Below, in pieces: positions 35,096 through 44,197 of a DNA stretch of 64,000 bases; position 1 is the first letter of the stretch; each line of letters opens with the position of its first letter. Under the pieces are notes generated by a model. That model did no database searches, had not been told where the DNA came from, and saw only the letters and a list, made by a program, of their open reading frames with translations. The DNA lies in assembly GCA_020634035.1 (NCBI GenBank), contig JACKCM010000002.1, positions 620,001 through 684,000 on the forward strand, given 5' to 3'. The translations under genes and the position numbers were made by a program. This DNA comes from Candidatus Obscuribacterales bacterium (GTDB taxonomy: Bacteria > Cyanobacteriota > Vampirovibrionia > Obscuribacterales > Obscuribacteraceae).

Positions 35096-35150
35096 GAGAA
35101 ATCCACCCTTGGTTAGGGATTAGTCCTCTAGCTCTTTCCGGAGTACTTAT

Positions 35151-35537
35151 TTAGTTGAGAAGACTGAGGAATAGAAAAGCAAAGAGGATTCCGGCTATGA
35201 ACGAGCACATTATAATATGCCAGACCAGATTAACTTGTCTAGAGTTCATGCTCCTTACGATTCCTATCCGGGCAGCCACATAGATGCAGGCGCTGAAATA
35301 AGCCAGGAAGGCTACCAGTAGCCTGACGATGCCGCCCGAGGCGGAGGCGAAAACCAGGGCAACGGCAAGACCCGGCACCATCCAGATCGTCAGGGGATCG
35401 GACTTACGGATATTTTTGCCTTCATCCTTTACCGAAGTTCGTATTTTGGTGTAGGAGGCTTTCAGATTGTCGAAGAATCCGAGCCGGGGGATGGGCTGTT
35501 TGTCAGCGGATTCGCTGGTGTTTGATTCGGAAGTCAT
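35151..35537 (-). CDS. Small membrane protein with about three helices
   Basis: The 128-residue product has a polar N-terminus of about 50 residues and three hydrophobic segments at roughly 52-70, 72-92 and 105-127, ending LLN. No family is recognised. It lies between the nth gene and the metallopeptidase gene on the same strand, with gaps of 107 and 55 bases. Its function is unknown. Confidence 0.7.
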   Translation of the reverse strand: MTSESNTSESADKQPIPRLGFFDNLKASYTKIRTSVKDEGKNIRKSDPLTIWMVPGLAVALVFASASGGIVRLLVAFLAYFSACIYVAARIGIVRSMNSRQVNLVWHIIMCSFIAGILFAFLFLSLLN

Positions 35538-35644
35538 AGCCTGATCATATAAAAAGGGATTGGAACTAGAACCATTAATACGATTCTATCAACCGTGACA
35601 GCGATTGGAAGAGGCCTGTTGAACGGCGATCGGCAAAAGCCTCA

Positions 35645-36331
35645 TCAGCAGGCTTCTGAGCTGGGGCAGAGTTTATTTATCGGGCATTGCAGGCAGTCCG
35701 GCTTGCGGGCATAGCACAATCTACGACCGTGCCAGATAATGGTTATCGAGATCTTGGACCAGTCTTGACCAGGAAAAAGTTTTTGCAGATCCTGTTCTAT
35801 TTTGACCGGGTCTGTCTCCTGGGTAAATCCGAATCGCTTCGACAGGCGCTGGACATGGGTGTCGACGCTCCATCCCGGTACACCGAATGCAACACCAAGC
35901 ACGACATTGGCCGTCTTGCGTCCCACGCCGGGTAGTTTAATAAGCTCTTCCATATTATCGGGGACGATGCCGCCATGGCGCGCCACCAGGGCCTGGGCGC
36001 ATTGCTGGATATTATTCGCCTTGGCGTTGTAATAACCGGTCGGTCTGATTATCTCTTTGATATCATCGAGAGACGCCTCAGCCAGATCTTTTGCCTGGGG
36101 AAACTTCTTGAACAATAGCTGAGTTACTTTGTTGACCTGGATGTCGGTGGTCTGGGCCGAGAGAATGACGGCGGTGAGGAGCTGGTAGTTATTGTCGAAA
36201 GTGAGCTCGCATTGAGCATCGGGATAAAGCTTGCAAAGTTCGTCCACCATCTGTTTGGCTTTCGCTTTCGAGACCGGTTTGATCTTTGCAGTCGGCTTTG
36301 CGTTCTTAGATTTTGTCGTCGCCTTTTTCAT
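35645..36331 (-). CDS. nth: Endonuclease III (Nth)
   Basis: The 228-residue DNA glycosylase/AP lyase removes oxidised pyrimidines. It shows the helix-hairpin-helix LPGVGRKTANVVLG with the catalytic Lys and the catalytic Asp in VDTHVQRLSKR. The four-Cys iron-sulfur loop near the C-terminus has spacing C-x6-C-x2-C-x5-C (CYARKPDCLQCPINKLC). The N-terminal 25 residues are Lys/Ala-rich and dispensable-looking. The start overlaps the ispE end by 26 bases. Confidence 0.96.
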   Translation of the reverse strand: MKKATTKSKNAKPTAKIKPVSKAKAKQMVDELCKLYPDAQCELTFDNNYQLLTAVILSAQTTDIQVNKVTQLLFKKFPQAKDLAEASLDDIKEIIRPTGYYNAKANNIQQCAQALVARHGGIVPDNMEELIKLPGVGRKTANVVLGVAFGVPGWSVDTHVQRLSKRFGFTQETDPVKIEQDLQKLFPGQDWSKISITIIWHGRRLCYARKPDCLQCPINKLCPSSEAC

Positions 36332-37337
36332 GATCCATGGATTTTAGCACAGCGCCGTGGCTGTTGGATTTTACTACCCAGGAATCCACCGCCCCGTGTT
36401 TGTAGCAGGGTCTATCCGGGTTATTCATGCGATCTGCCACCAGACCCCGAGCAATCAGATTGGCTTTGTTTATATTGGGGGCTACTCCGTACATGGTCGG
36501 TCCGCTGCCGGTGAGAACCACTTTCCAGCAGCCGAGATCAATGAGGAGCTGTTTCAACTCTTGCATCTCAGGATAAAGATCGAAAAAGACCGGCTCGAAA
36601 TCATTGGACAGAGACCGGACAAAAGTATTAAGGTCGCCATTCTCTAGAGCTGTTCGGGCGATATCCGTGGTCTTCTCTCTTGATTTCAATTCGCTGTCTT
36701 TCTCTTCTACTTTTCTTATTTTCTCTCTCCTATCAAAAGCCTTAAAAAGATAAGGAGTGGAGACGAAGAGTTTGCGCGGCTTGACCAGAATCAGGTTAAG
36801 ATCCGGGCTTGTATCAAGCTTCTTCAGCCGATCTCCTTTACCGGTACCAAGGCTGATTCCGCCCTGGATGGCGAAAGGAACGTCGGCTCCCAGCCGCGCT
36901 GCTAATTCAAGCAGCTCTATCTCAGAAAGAAGACCGCAAGTATATTCGTTCATGGCCACAAGGGCGCAGGCTGCGTCGGCGCTGCCGCCTGCCAGTCCGG
37001 CCTCTATCGGAATGTTTTTATCGACCTCGATCTCGACTTCACAGGTGGTATCAGCCATTTTTTCGTGTTCTAAATAAGCCCGCACCGCTTTTACCACCAG
37101 ATTGGAATCGTCCATCGGAAAATAGCCCGAGACAGAGGAGCGATAAGCTTTGAGATGAACATGGTTTTCCGAAGCTCTTACCGCGCTTATCTCAAGCCTG
37201 TCGAAAAGGTCGACAGAGTGAAGAAGGGTGGAGACTTCGTGATAGCCATCAGGTAGAAGACCGATGATCTCGAATGTAAGATTTATCTTGGCCGGCGCTT
37301 CGACAGTGACTGAGGTTCTTTGCTCGGGTATCGGCAT
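36306..37337 (-). CDS. ispE: 4-diphosphocytidyl-2-C-methyl-D-erythritol kinase IspE
   Basis: This GHMP kinase has 343 residues, about 50 longer than many IspE proteins. It phosphorylates CDP-methylerythritol in the MEP isoprenoid pathway. The N-terminus has VEAPAKINLTFEIIGLLPDG, the ATP loop is IPIEAGLAGGSADAACAL, and the C-terminal motif is VVLTGSGPTMYG. An insert near 210-230 (KIRKVEEKDSELKSREK) and a C-terminal tail of about 40 residues explain the extra length. It sits 9 bases downstream of ksgA. Confidence 0.95.
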   Translation of the reverse strand: MPIPEQRTSVTVEAPAKINLTFEIIGLLPDGYHEVSTLLHSVDLFDRLEISAVRASENHVHLKAYRSSVSGYFPMDDSNLVVKAVRAYLEHEKMADTTCEVEIEVDKNIPIEAGLAGGSADAACALVAMNEYTCGLLSEIELLELAARLGADVPFAIQGGISLGTGKGDRLKKLDTSPDLNLILVKPRKLFVSTPYLFKAFDRREKIRKVEEKDSELKSREKTTDIARTALENGDLNTFVRSLSNDFEPVFFDLYPEMQELKQLLIDLGCWKVVLTGSGPTMYGVAPNINKANLIARGLVADRMNNPDRPCYKHGAVDSWVVKSNSHGAVLKSMDHEKGDDKI

Positions 37338-37346
37338 AGACAGAAT

Positions 37347-38198
37347 TCAGACCTGACCAGAGAGCCTGTTTGCCAACAGTGCATATTTCTCTAGAGATAG
37401 ATCCTCTGCCCGGGCATGGGGGCTGAAGTTCAACTCTTCGAAGAGATCAAGTAACTCTTTTTCGCTCAAGCCAAGAAAGGAGAGGTTGTTTTTGAGCATC
37501 TTCCGGCGTTGCTTGAACCCGCCTTTGATTATCTTGCGAAAGAGTTTCAGATCTGCTACCTCCACCGGTGGTGCTTTCAAAGGATCTAAATAAACCACCG
37601 CGGAGGTTACCTCCGGCACAGGATAGAAAGCGCTGGGCGGCACCGAAAAAAGGATCTCGGCATCGAAATAATAGCTCTTGAGGAGGCTTATCGGAGAGAA
37701 AGCTTTGGTTCCGGGAACAGCCACCAGTCTTTTCGCCACCTCCATCTGGATAGTCATAACCACCCTGTCGATTTTTGATAACCAGGCAGAGGGCTCTCCT
37801 ATCTCTCCGAACAGTTTGCCTATTATCGGGCTGGTTATCTGGTAGGGGATGTTGCCCACCACTTTTATCTTCTCTGCCTCAATAGAGTTGAGGTCATAGT
37901 CTAAAAAGTCTGCGTTGATTATGTTCACGGACTTGAGTCCATGTTTGCTCAGCTTCTCGGCCAGGTTTCGATCCAGTTCGATGGCGTCCACGGTGGCACC
38001 CTGACCGCACAACAATTTTGTCAAAAATCCCAGACCGGGACCTATTTCTACGATGTGATCGCCCTCTTGTATATCGACAGCTTCGACGATTTTAGTAAGC
38101 AGTTCCAGATCGACAAAGAAATTCTGACCAAGCGATCGGTTCGCCCGGATCTTCTTCGCCTGTCGAAGCAGCAGATCGCTGGTTAAGATCTCCGGCAA
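37347..38198 (-). CDS. rsmA: 16S rRNA dimethyladenosine transferase KsgA/RsmA
   Basis: The 283-residue enzyme dimethylates two adjacent adenosines in the 3' hairpin of 16S rRNA. SLGQNFFVDLELL and VEIGPGLGFLTKLL (SAM motif I) are present, together with the catalytic NIPYQITSPI and FSVPPSAFYPVPEVTSAV. The TTG start at 38198 has GGAGG about 12 bases upstream, inside the end of the corC-like gene. Confidence 0.95.
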   Translation of the reverse strand: MPEILTSDLLLRQAKKIRANRSLGQNFFVDLELLTKIVEAVDIQEGDHIVEIGPGLGFLTKLLCGQGATVDAIELDRNLAEKLSKHGLKSVNIINADFLDYDLNSIEAEKIKVVGNIPYQITSPIIGKLFGEIGEPSAWLSKIDRVVMTIQMEVAKRLVAVPGTKAFSPISLLKSYYFDAEILFSVPPSAFYPVPEVTSAVVYLDPLKAPPVEVADLKLFRKIIKGGFKQRRKMLKNNLSFLGLSEKELLDLFEELNFSPHARAEDLSLEKYALLANRLSGQV

Positions 38199-38201
38199 GG
38201 G

Positions 38202-39704
38202 CTAGCTTGCCTCCAGGGGTTTGATATTGTCTTTGGTCTGTTTGCCGTTTTCGATGGTTTTGAATTTGCCGCTGTGCTTGCCGTTCTGCTTCGAATCCGA
38301 CTCTACCGAGGTCTTTGAAGTGACATCGGTGTCGGTTTCATCATCTTTTGAACCGCCTTCGCCGTCCTCAATCTCTTCGTCCTCTTCTTTTTTGATCAGG
38401 CGCAGTTTGATGATTCGGTGGCGGTCGGCTTCTTCTATACGCATCAGATAGGCACCGGAGTCGACTTCGTCCCCTTCGGAAGGCTCTCGACCCAGTTGAC
38501 CGAAAACATGCCCGCCCAGGGTGTTGAACTGTTCGTCTTCGAAATTGGTATCGAGCTTGTCGTTTATGTCTTCCAGGGAAATCCGCGCATCTATTAAAAG
38601 CGAGCCGTCATCGGCAGGCTGGATCATGTCTTCTTCGATATCGTGTTCGTCGACGATATCGCCCACGAGCTCTTCTAATAAGTCTTCGAAAGTGACCATG
38701 CCCTCGGTGCCGCCGTGCTCGTCGACGACGATGGCCATGTGGACCCGCGATAGCTTGAATTCGGCGAGCAGATCGCCGAGACTTTTATTCTCGGGAACGA
38801 TGACTATGGGACGAGCGAGCTCGCGCACGGCGACGTTTTGTTTGCCGTCCACGAAGGCTTTCATCCCGTCTCGAATATGGACGAATCCGAAGATGCTGTC
38901 CACATCCTCTTCATATACGGGAATTCTTGAATGTCCATGCTCGAGCGCCAGGTCCACGAACTCTTTGACCGATTTGTCCGCTGCCAGCACTTTCATATCC
39001 CGTCTCGGGGTCATGATCTCGTTGGCTACGGTATCGGCGAATTCAAAGACACTGTGGAGCATCTCCTCTTCTTCTTCCTCGAGAAGACCTTCTTCGTGGC
39101 TGGCCGACACCAGCATCTTCAATTCTTCTTCGGAATGGACCAGGTGGTGCGATGGCGGGTCAGAGACCTTCAGAAGCTTGAAGGTCATAGCGACCACGTT
39201 GTTCATGAAGATCAAAAGCGGTTTGGTAATAATGCACCAGAAGTGCATGGGCAGAATACATAGACGGATTACCGCTTCAGCCCGGTGAAAAGTAAGAGTT
39301 TTGGGCAGGATTTCGGCAAAAACGGTCTGTATGAAGGCTGTGGCGGTGAAAACAAAAGCATAGACGAAGATTTGCGAGGTGATGACAACGTCGACGCTCC
39401 AGCCCATGGTTGGTCCGACCTCTTTTATCCAGTGGGAGAACTCTTCGGCAAAGGTCTTTTCTCCCAGGGCACCGATGAAGAGCATAGCCAGGGTGATACC
39501 TAACTGACCTCCGGTAATGAAGGTCTCAGGATCTTCGAGATAGATCTGGGTCTTTTTGGCAAGGTAGTCGCCCTGCTCAGCCAACTCGTCTATCCGGGTT
39601 TTTCTCACCCGGGAGATGGCCATCTCCGCTGCGACAAAAAATGCGTTTAATATGGTTAGAACAATTAGTATTAAGACTAATAAAGCAAAAGTTTGCAGAC
39701 TCAT
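38202..39704 (-). CDS. CNNM/CorC-family transporter-associated protein (DUF21-CBS-CorC)
   Basis: The 500-residue protein has the full layout of the hemolysin-C/CorC family. A DUF21 membrane domain occupies about 1-190 (NAFFVAAEMAISRVRKTRID). A CBS pair lies at about 215-335 (MTPRRDMKVLAADKS and SRIPVYEEDVDSIFGFVHI), then a CorC_HlyC domain at about 345-430 with GHVFGQLGREPSEGD. The final 70 residues are acidic and low-complexity. CNNM proteins export or sense magnesium/cobalt; the old name hemolysin is misleading. It is first of the run corC-ksgA-ispE-nth, with tight spacing. Confidence 0.93.
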   Translation of the reverse strand: MSLQTFALLVLILIVLTILNAFFVAAEMAISRVRKTRIDELAEQGDYLAKKTQIYLEDPETFITGGQLGITLAMLFIGALGEKTFAEEFSHWIKEVGPTMGWSVDVVITSQIFVYAFVFTATAFIQTVFAEILPKTLTFHRAEAVIRLCILPMHFWCIITKPLLIFMNNVVAMTFKLLKVSDPPSHHLVHSEEELKMLVSASHEEGLLEEEEEEMLHSVFEFADTVANEIMTPRRDMKVLAADKSVKEFVDLALEHGHSRIPVYEEDVDSIFGFVHIRDGMKAFVDGKQNVAVRELARPIVIVPENKSLGDLLAEFKLSRVHMAIVVDEHGGTEGMVTFEDLLEELVGDIVDEHDIEEDMIQPADDGSLLIDARISLEDINDKLDTNFEDEQFNTLGGHVFGQLGREPSEGDEVDSGAYLMRIEEADRHRIIKLRLIKKEEDEEIEDGEGGSKDDETDTDVTSKTSVESDSKQNGKHSGKFKTIENGKQTKDNIKPLEAS

Positions 39705-40173
39705 AGTTTGCGCAGCACTGCGTGGCTACGTCCAAATCCTCCCCACCGGTGACAAGAAAAGTGAGCGATAAAGATTGATGGACAGCGCTCTTAAGGGACT
39801 CAAACTCTGTTCTTCTAAACTTTTATTCTGCTTACAAGTAGATTTTATCGGCTCCAGCAAGCACCACCACTGGGGAGGTTCTTCGTTTGAGCTGCTACTG
39901 TGAGGATCTTCCATTTTCTACTTCTAGATAATAAATACGAAATCAGCTTGCTAGCTAATTCTTGCTCTAGCCTGCTATACGGGCCATAGCGCAAGTTATC
40001 CCGATCCTACCATACGCCTAAGAATTTGTAATCAAGAGCTAATTTTCATAAAGCGCCTCCCAGGTTATCAAGGATTTATAAAACCGCGTCAATTCGGGCA
40101 TTGCGACTGTGCGATAATCACTTCCGAGTTCCCGAATTATGGGGTTTTCCATATAAAGGAGTTAATCATCACC
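39705..40173. other. Divergent intergenic region
   Basis: This 469-base gap separates the corC-like gene (minus) from the secreted-protein gene (plus), so it should hold both promoters. AATTCGGG at 40091-40098 and CCCGAATT at 40131-40138 form an inverted repeat just before the plus gene, with GATAAT between the arms. A 62-codon minus frame at 39726-39914 lacks a ribosome site and I do not call it. Confidence 0.5.
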
Positions 40174-40794
40174 ATGGCTCGCTCACTTATCAGCACTATC
40201 ACCTGCTCGCTGGCTGTCGCATCTGTTGGCGCTGCTTCTCTATGGATAGGTTCCAGCGATCAAAATGCTTTCGCTCAGTCCGGTTCCACTTCGGCAGATA
40301 GACCGGCTTCCAGCACGAAAGTCAGGGATAATTCGGGCAAAAAGCTTGCTGTGGCCAATTTCGAGCCCCCGGAAGCGCTTGAAGAGTCTAAACAGAAGGT
40401 GACCGAGTCGGTCAAATCGCTGCAAAAGTCGGTAGAGATATTCGGGCAGAACGTGAGTGACAACTACATGCCCAAGATGAAAGCCAAAAAGGTGATCATC
40501 GACGTGCCCGATGTGGAGGTGCCTGCAAGCCTCAAGGACCTTTGCGAGGATTGTCTGGTCAGCGGTCAGCAGATGGCTCAGTTTGTAAGGGAGCATGCCG
40601 CCGAATTTACCGCGGTCATGGCCAAATATCTCAAGCAGTATACCGATCCGCCTAAAATCACCCCGGTTAGCTCTCCCTATGATTCCGATGGTCGGATAAT
40701 TCCGCATAATTTCGAAGTTATCGATGTCTCCAAACGAGCAAACACCCGTTTCTTCACCCCGGAGGGGCGGCTGAAGACCGTGGTGCAGCGCTAG
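40174..40794 (+). CDS. Secreted hypothetical protein
   Basis: The 206-residue protein has a good ribosome site (AAAGGAGT) and a signal peptide ending NAFAQ near residue 35. The mature part is helical and charged, with a CEDC pair (LKDLCEDCLVSGQQM) that could form a disulfide after export. No family is recognised. The Ser/Thr kinase gene follows 24 bases later and may be cotranscribed. Confidence 0.7.
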   Translation: MARSLISTITCSLAVASVGAASLWIGSSDQNAFAQSGSTSADRPASSTKVRDNSGKKLAVANFEPPEALEESKQKVTESVKSLQKSVEIFGQNVSDNYMPKMKAKKVIIDVPDVEVPASLKDLCEDCLVSGQQMAQFVREHAAEFTAVMAKYLKQYTDPPKITPVSSPYDSDGRIIPHNFEVIDVSKRANTRFFTPEGRLKTVVQR

Positions 40795-40818
40795 AGACGC
40801 CGACTATAGATGATTTAG

Positions 40819-43059
40819 ATGAAAGAAGCGGACCTCTGTCCAGTCTGTAAGTGTCCCCGGAAAGAGGCTGGTTCAGGCAGTCTTACCCAGTGGATTGTGG
40901 TCTGCAATTGCGATTCGCTTGGCGCCGTTTCAGAAGTCGCTGAAGAGTCCGAGTCGCTTCTTATCGATCTCTGCCGTAAATGCGGCAAGAGAATCAGCCA
41001 GGGAAGAGCCGGATCATTCACCCAGTATATTTTTCGCTCGGATCTTTGTGCCTGTGAGGTGCCGGAGGCTTACAGGGCGGCTCTTCCTGTCGATACGGCA
41101 GCAGATGCAACGGCTCTTTCTGCCGATAACGTTCTAGAAGAGGCGTTATTCAAACCTGATCAAAACCTGCAACTGGATACAGGCAGCTTTCCTTCGGAGC
41201 GCTATGAAGCTTTGCGTCAACTGGGACGAGGGGGAGGCGGCAGGGTCTATCTGGCCCGGGACCTTTTGCTCAACAAACTGGTGGCGGTCAAGCTCTTGAA
41301 CAGCTTCGACGAAAAGCAGATAATCGCCTTCCAGACCGAGGCCAGGGCGACCAGTAAGCTTAATCACCAGGGAATAGTCAGGTTGCTCGATTTCGGCGTG
41401 GTTGGCGATTCTCTACCTTATATGGTGCTCGACTATGTCCCGGGAGCCTCTCTAGAAGAGGTGCTTGCCAAAAGAGGTCGACTTGAATGGACCTATGCCA
41501 GGGAGATCTTTTATCGAATCTGTGATGCCCTTGCCTATGCCCACGATCAGGGCATCTATCATCGCGATCTGAAGCCCGGCAACATACTCTTGATTGAAGA
41601 CCAAGTGGGCACAAGCCAGGTGAAGTTGATTGACTTTGGCCTTGCCAGAATCGCAGAGGATCCAGGAAAAGTTCAGGACAGCGGAGGCAAAACCATGGTC
41701 GGTGCGCCTCTTTATATGAGTCCGGATCAGGCGAGAGGCTATGAGTACGATGCTCGTTCCGAAATCTATTCTCTGGGCTGTGTCTTGTTCGAGACTTTAG
41801 TGGGTTCGCCTCCTTTCAAGGGAGATTCGCCTCTGGTGACATTGAGCCTCCACAGTGAAGCGCCTGTTCCACAACCTTGCCGAATGGTGCCATCACTGCC
41901 TGCGGTGCTCGACGAGATCATAACTCGAGCGCTAGCGAAGGTTCCTGAAGATAGATATGGCAGCGTGACAGAATTTAGAGATGCACTTGCCCAGATAGAT
42001 AGAAAGCCTGAAGAAAAGGATGACAGCGGCCTCGATGCCTCCCCCGGGAAATCTTTGCTGCTTCCTGCTTCTCTTGCCCTGGCGGTTCTTTTATCCTTTG
42101 CACTGATCGGCTTCATTTTTTTTCGCCCACCTGATGACCGGAAACCTGTCGAAGAGCTTCCTCAGATAGAGGCCAAGTCACTGGCTGATTTGAAGTACGA
42201 AAAAAACGAGAGCTTTGCTGCCAATATTCCTGATGCCATGGTCGACAAAGAGCTCAACTGGACCGGTGGTAAATGGAAAGTTCAGGAGATAAGCAAGTTC
42301 AACCTGCTCGAAGCCGAGGGCCATGAAGTCAATGATGCTGATTTTAAGGAGATTGCCCCAAACAAGAAGTTGAATGCAGTCAAGCTCACCATGGAGTCCA
42401 CTGCAACAGGCACCGGTTTTGCTTATCTAAAAGGTCTCGATCTTCACAGTGTCTGGATAATGTCGAATTATTTTGACGATGAAGGAGCCCGTTCTCTGAG
42501 CGCTTTTACCGATATCACCACCGTCAAATTTCACGCCGCCAACAATATGACCGCAGCCGGGTTCGAGCCTATAATTGCTCTTCCCCGGCTTCACACTCTT
42601 AAATTGAGGAAGACCTTCAACCTGCCCCGGGGCGCCTCTGCGGTTATAGGCAAGAGCAAGACTCTGAAAAGTCTCGCGCTCTGTTATATGTCCGATTTTA
42701 CCCCCGAAGACATGGAGTGCATCGCCCGCATCGCTACCCTCAAGTCCCTGGATCTCAACGGCACCACCAGTGTGGATGACAGTTATGTGCCTTCGCTGAT
42801 GAAACTACCGCTTCGCAGTCTTTATATTGGGCTGACCGGGGTCAGCGACAGTGGGTTGATGGAGCTTGCGAAGATAAAAGAGTTGAAGGTCATCAGTCTG
42901 ACTGTACGGTATCCTGCTGAAGTAGAAGAGCTCAAGGCAGCCATGGGCAGGCAGAATTTAGGAATAATCACCGAAGCCGGTCTTGCCCAATTTAGAACCC
43001 GTCGCCCTGATTGCCAGATCTCGCTCTATAAGCAGATTTCACCCCTGGGTATTTATTGA
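40819..43059 (+). CDS. Membrane Ser/Thr protein kinase with tandem zinc ribbons and LRR-like ectodomain
   Basis: The 746-residue receptor-like kinase starts with two related Cys modules. C7-x2-C10 ... GSLTQWI ... C29-x-C31 is followed by C52-x2-C55 ... GSFTQYI ... C77-x-C79. The kinase domain spans about 130-395: RQLGRGGGGRVYLARD, VAVKLL, HRDLKPGNILL, DFGLARI and APLYMSPDQARG are intact, so it should be active. A membrane helix lies at about 412-434. The outer part has leucine-rich-repeat-like units (LKSLALCYMSDFTPEDMECI and TLKSLDLNGTTSVDDSYVPS). A transmembrane signalling kinase is the clear call; its ligand is unknown. Confidence 0.9.
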   Translation: MKEADLCPVCKCPRKEAGSGSLTQWIVVCNCDSLGAVSEVAEESESLLIDLCRKCGKRISQGRAGSFTQYIFRSDLCACEVPEAYRAALPVDTAADATALSADNVLEEALFKPDQNLQLDTGSFPSERYEALRQLGRGGGGRVYLARDLLLNKLVAVKLLNSFDEKQIIAFQTEARATSKLNHQGIVRLLDFGVVGDSLPYMVLDYVPGASLEEVLAKRGRLEWTYAREIFYRICDALAYAHDQGIYHRDLKPGNILLIEDQVGTSQVKLIDFGLARIAEDPGKVQDSGGKTMVGAPLYMSPDQARGYEYDARSEIYSLGCVLFETLVGSPPFKGDSPLVTLSLHSEAPVPQPCRMVPSLPAVLDEIITRALAKVPEDRYGSVTEFRDALAQIDRKPEEKDDSGLDASPGKSLLLPASLALAVLLSFALIGFIFFRPPDDRKPVEELPQIEAKSLADLKYEKNESFAANIPDAMVDKELNWTGGKWKVQEISKFNLLEAEGHEVNDADFKEIAPNKKLNAVKLTMESTATGTGFAYLKGLDLHSVWIMSNYFDDEGARSLSAFTDITTVKFHAANNMTAAGFEPIIALPRLHTLKLRKTFNLPRGASAVIGKSKTLKSLALCYMSDFTPEDMECIARIATLKSLDLNGTTSVDDSYVPSLMKLPLRSLYIGLTGVSDSGLMELAKIKELKVISLTVRYPAEVEELKAAMGRQNLGIITEAGLAQFRTRRPDCQISLYKQISPLGIY

Positions 43060-43072
43060 TATCATTATATAG

Positions 43073-44116
43073 ATGAAAGCGTCTACACCACCTTATCGCG
43101 TATTCTGCCCCGGCTCTGGGATTCTCGATAATTGTATTGATTCATCCGCTTCTTCGGCTGGTCATCTTGCAAAAAGCGATTTCGATGTTTTGCAGTGGTC
43201 TCCATCGAATTCAACGCATTCAAAAAACATAAATCTTGTTTGTGTGCATGCTTTCGGTCTTTCAGCCAGGGCATTCTCCGCCCTGGGAGAGAACCTTTCC
43301 ACCCGGGGCTATGAGGTTCTTGCCTCGGATTTAAGAGGTTTTGGTGAGCGTAGGGGGCAAGAAGGCTATCATCGCGTGGATTTCAGAGTTTGTCTTGCCG
43401 ATCTAAGAGCCCTGCTCGAATATCTGAGAATTTCACAGCCTGAAGCGAAGACGGTTCTGGTGGGTGAATCGATGGGCGGTGCCGTGGTTATAAGATTGGC
43501 CGCCGCGGTGCCTGATCTTGTCGATGCCGTCATCGCCTCGGCGCCGGCCTGGCGCATATTTCAGGTGCCTGGAATAACCGCTCGGGGTCTGGTGGATAGA
43601 GTGGTGGGTGAACCCGGTTTTGCCAGCGAATGGGTTATTAAGCGTGCCACCAGCTGTGATGAGTTGCGTCACTACTGGAAGCATGGCGGAAGGACCCGGC
43701 TTACTCTGACCATAAAAGAGGCCTATCGCTACCTTCGATTGATGCAAGCTACCCCGGACCATGCCGCTAAAATAAGAACCCTGCCGACTTTGATCATCCA
43801 GGGTTTGTATGATCGATTGTCAAAACCTCTGGCTTCAGCCGGTCTGTTGAACCGATTGTCGACCCCGGACAAACAGCTGATGATCGCCGCTGCCTGTGAG
43901 CACCTGGTTCTGGAAGAGAATCAACTTTCTCAAAAAGTGGTGGAGTTTATCGATAGTTGGCTTGACTATCATCTACTCGGTCTGGGAGCGCCGGTGAGAC
44001 GCGAGCCTGTGGTGGTTCTCGGTCGAGGCGAATTGAGCGAAGAAGATCGTAACCGGGTCAATAAGCTGGTCAAAGCTGCTGGTGTTGGGAAGTCCCAGAC
44101 TGTGCCGGTGTTTTGA
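43073..44116 (+). CDS. Alpha/beta hydrolase (monoacylglycerol-lipase-like)
   Basis: The 347-residue protein has the oxyanion segment VCVHAFGLSARAF near 60 and SDLRGFGERRGQEGY. The nucleophile elbow is GESMGG with Ser133, the acid is in IIQGLYDRLSK, and the catalytic His lies in AACEHLVLEE. This matches the Hydrolase_4/monoacylglycerol lipase group. No signal peptide is seen, so it is probably cytoplasmic. It begins 13 bases after the kinase gene. Confidence 0.87.
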   Translation: MKASTPPYRVFCPGSGILDNCIDSSASSAGHLAKSDFDVLQWSPSNSTHSKNINLVCVHAFGLSARAFSALGENLSTRGYEVLASDLRGFGERRGQEGYHRVDFRVCLADLRALLEYLRISQPEAKTVLVGESMGGAVVIRLAAAVPDLVDAVIASAPAWRIFQVPGITARGLVDRVVGEPGFASEWVIKRATSCDELRHYWKHGGRTRLTLTIKEAYRYLRLMQATPDHAAKIRTLPTLIIQGLYDRLSKPLASAGLLNRLSTPDKQLMIAAACEHLVLEENQLSQKVVEFIDSWLDYHLLGLGAPVRREPVVVLGRGELSEEDRNRVNKLVKAAGVGKSQTVPVF

Positions 44117-44197
44117 GCCTCTTCCTGAGACATATATCAGGTTTTCAATAGGTGCTATCGGTAGAATAGCCCTACCATTTGAAATTGGAATCTGATT

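Noticed and set aside
39726..39914. 62-codon minus frame in the corC upstream gap
   Set aside because: No ribosome site, no export signal or motif, and it lies where the corC promoter should be.
44124..44145. CCTGA...TCAGG followed by TTTT after the hydrolase gene
   Set aside because: A 5-bp stem is too weak to call a terminator with confidence.
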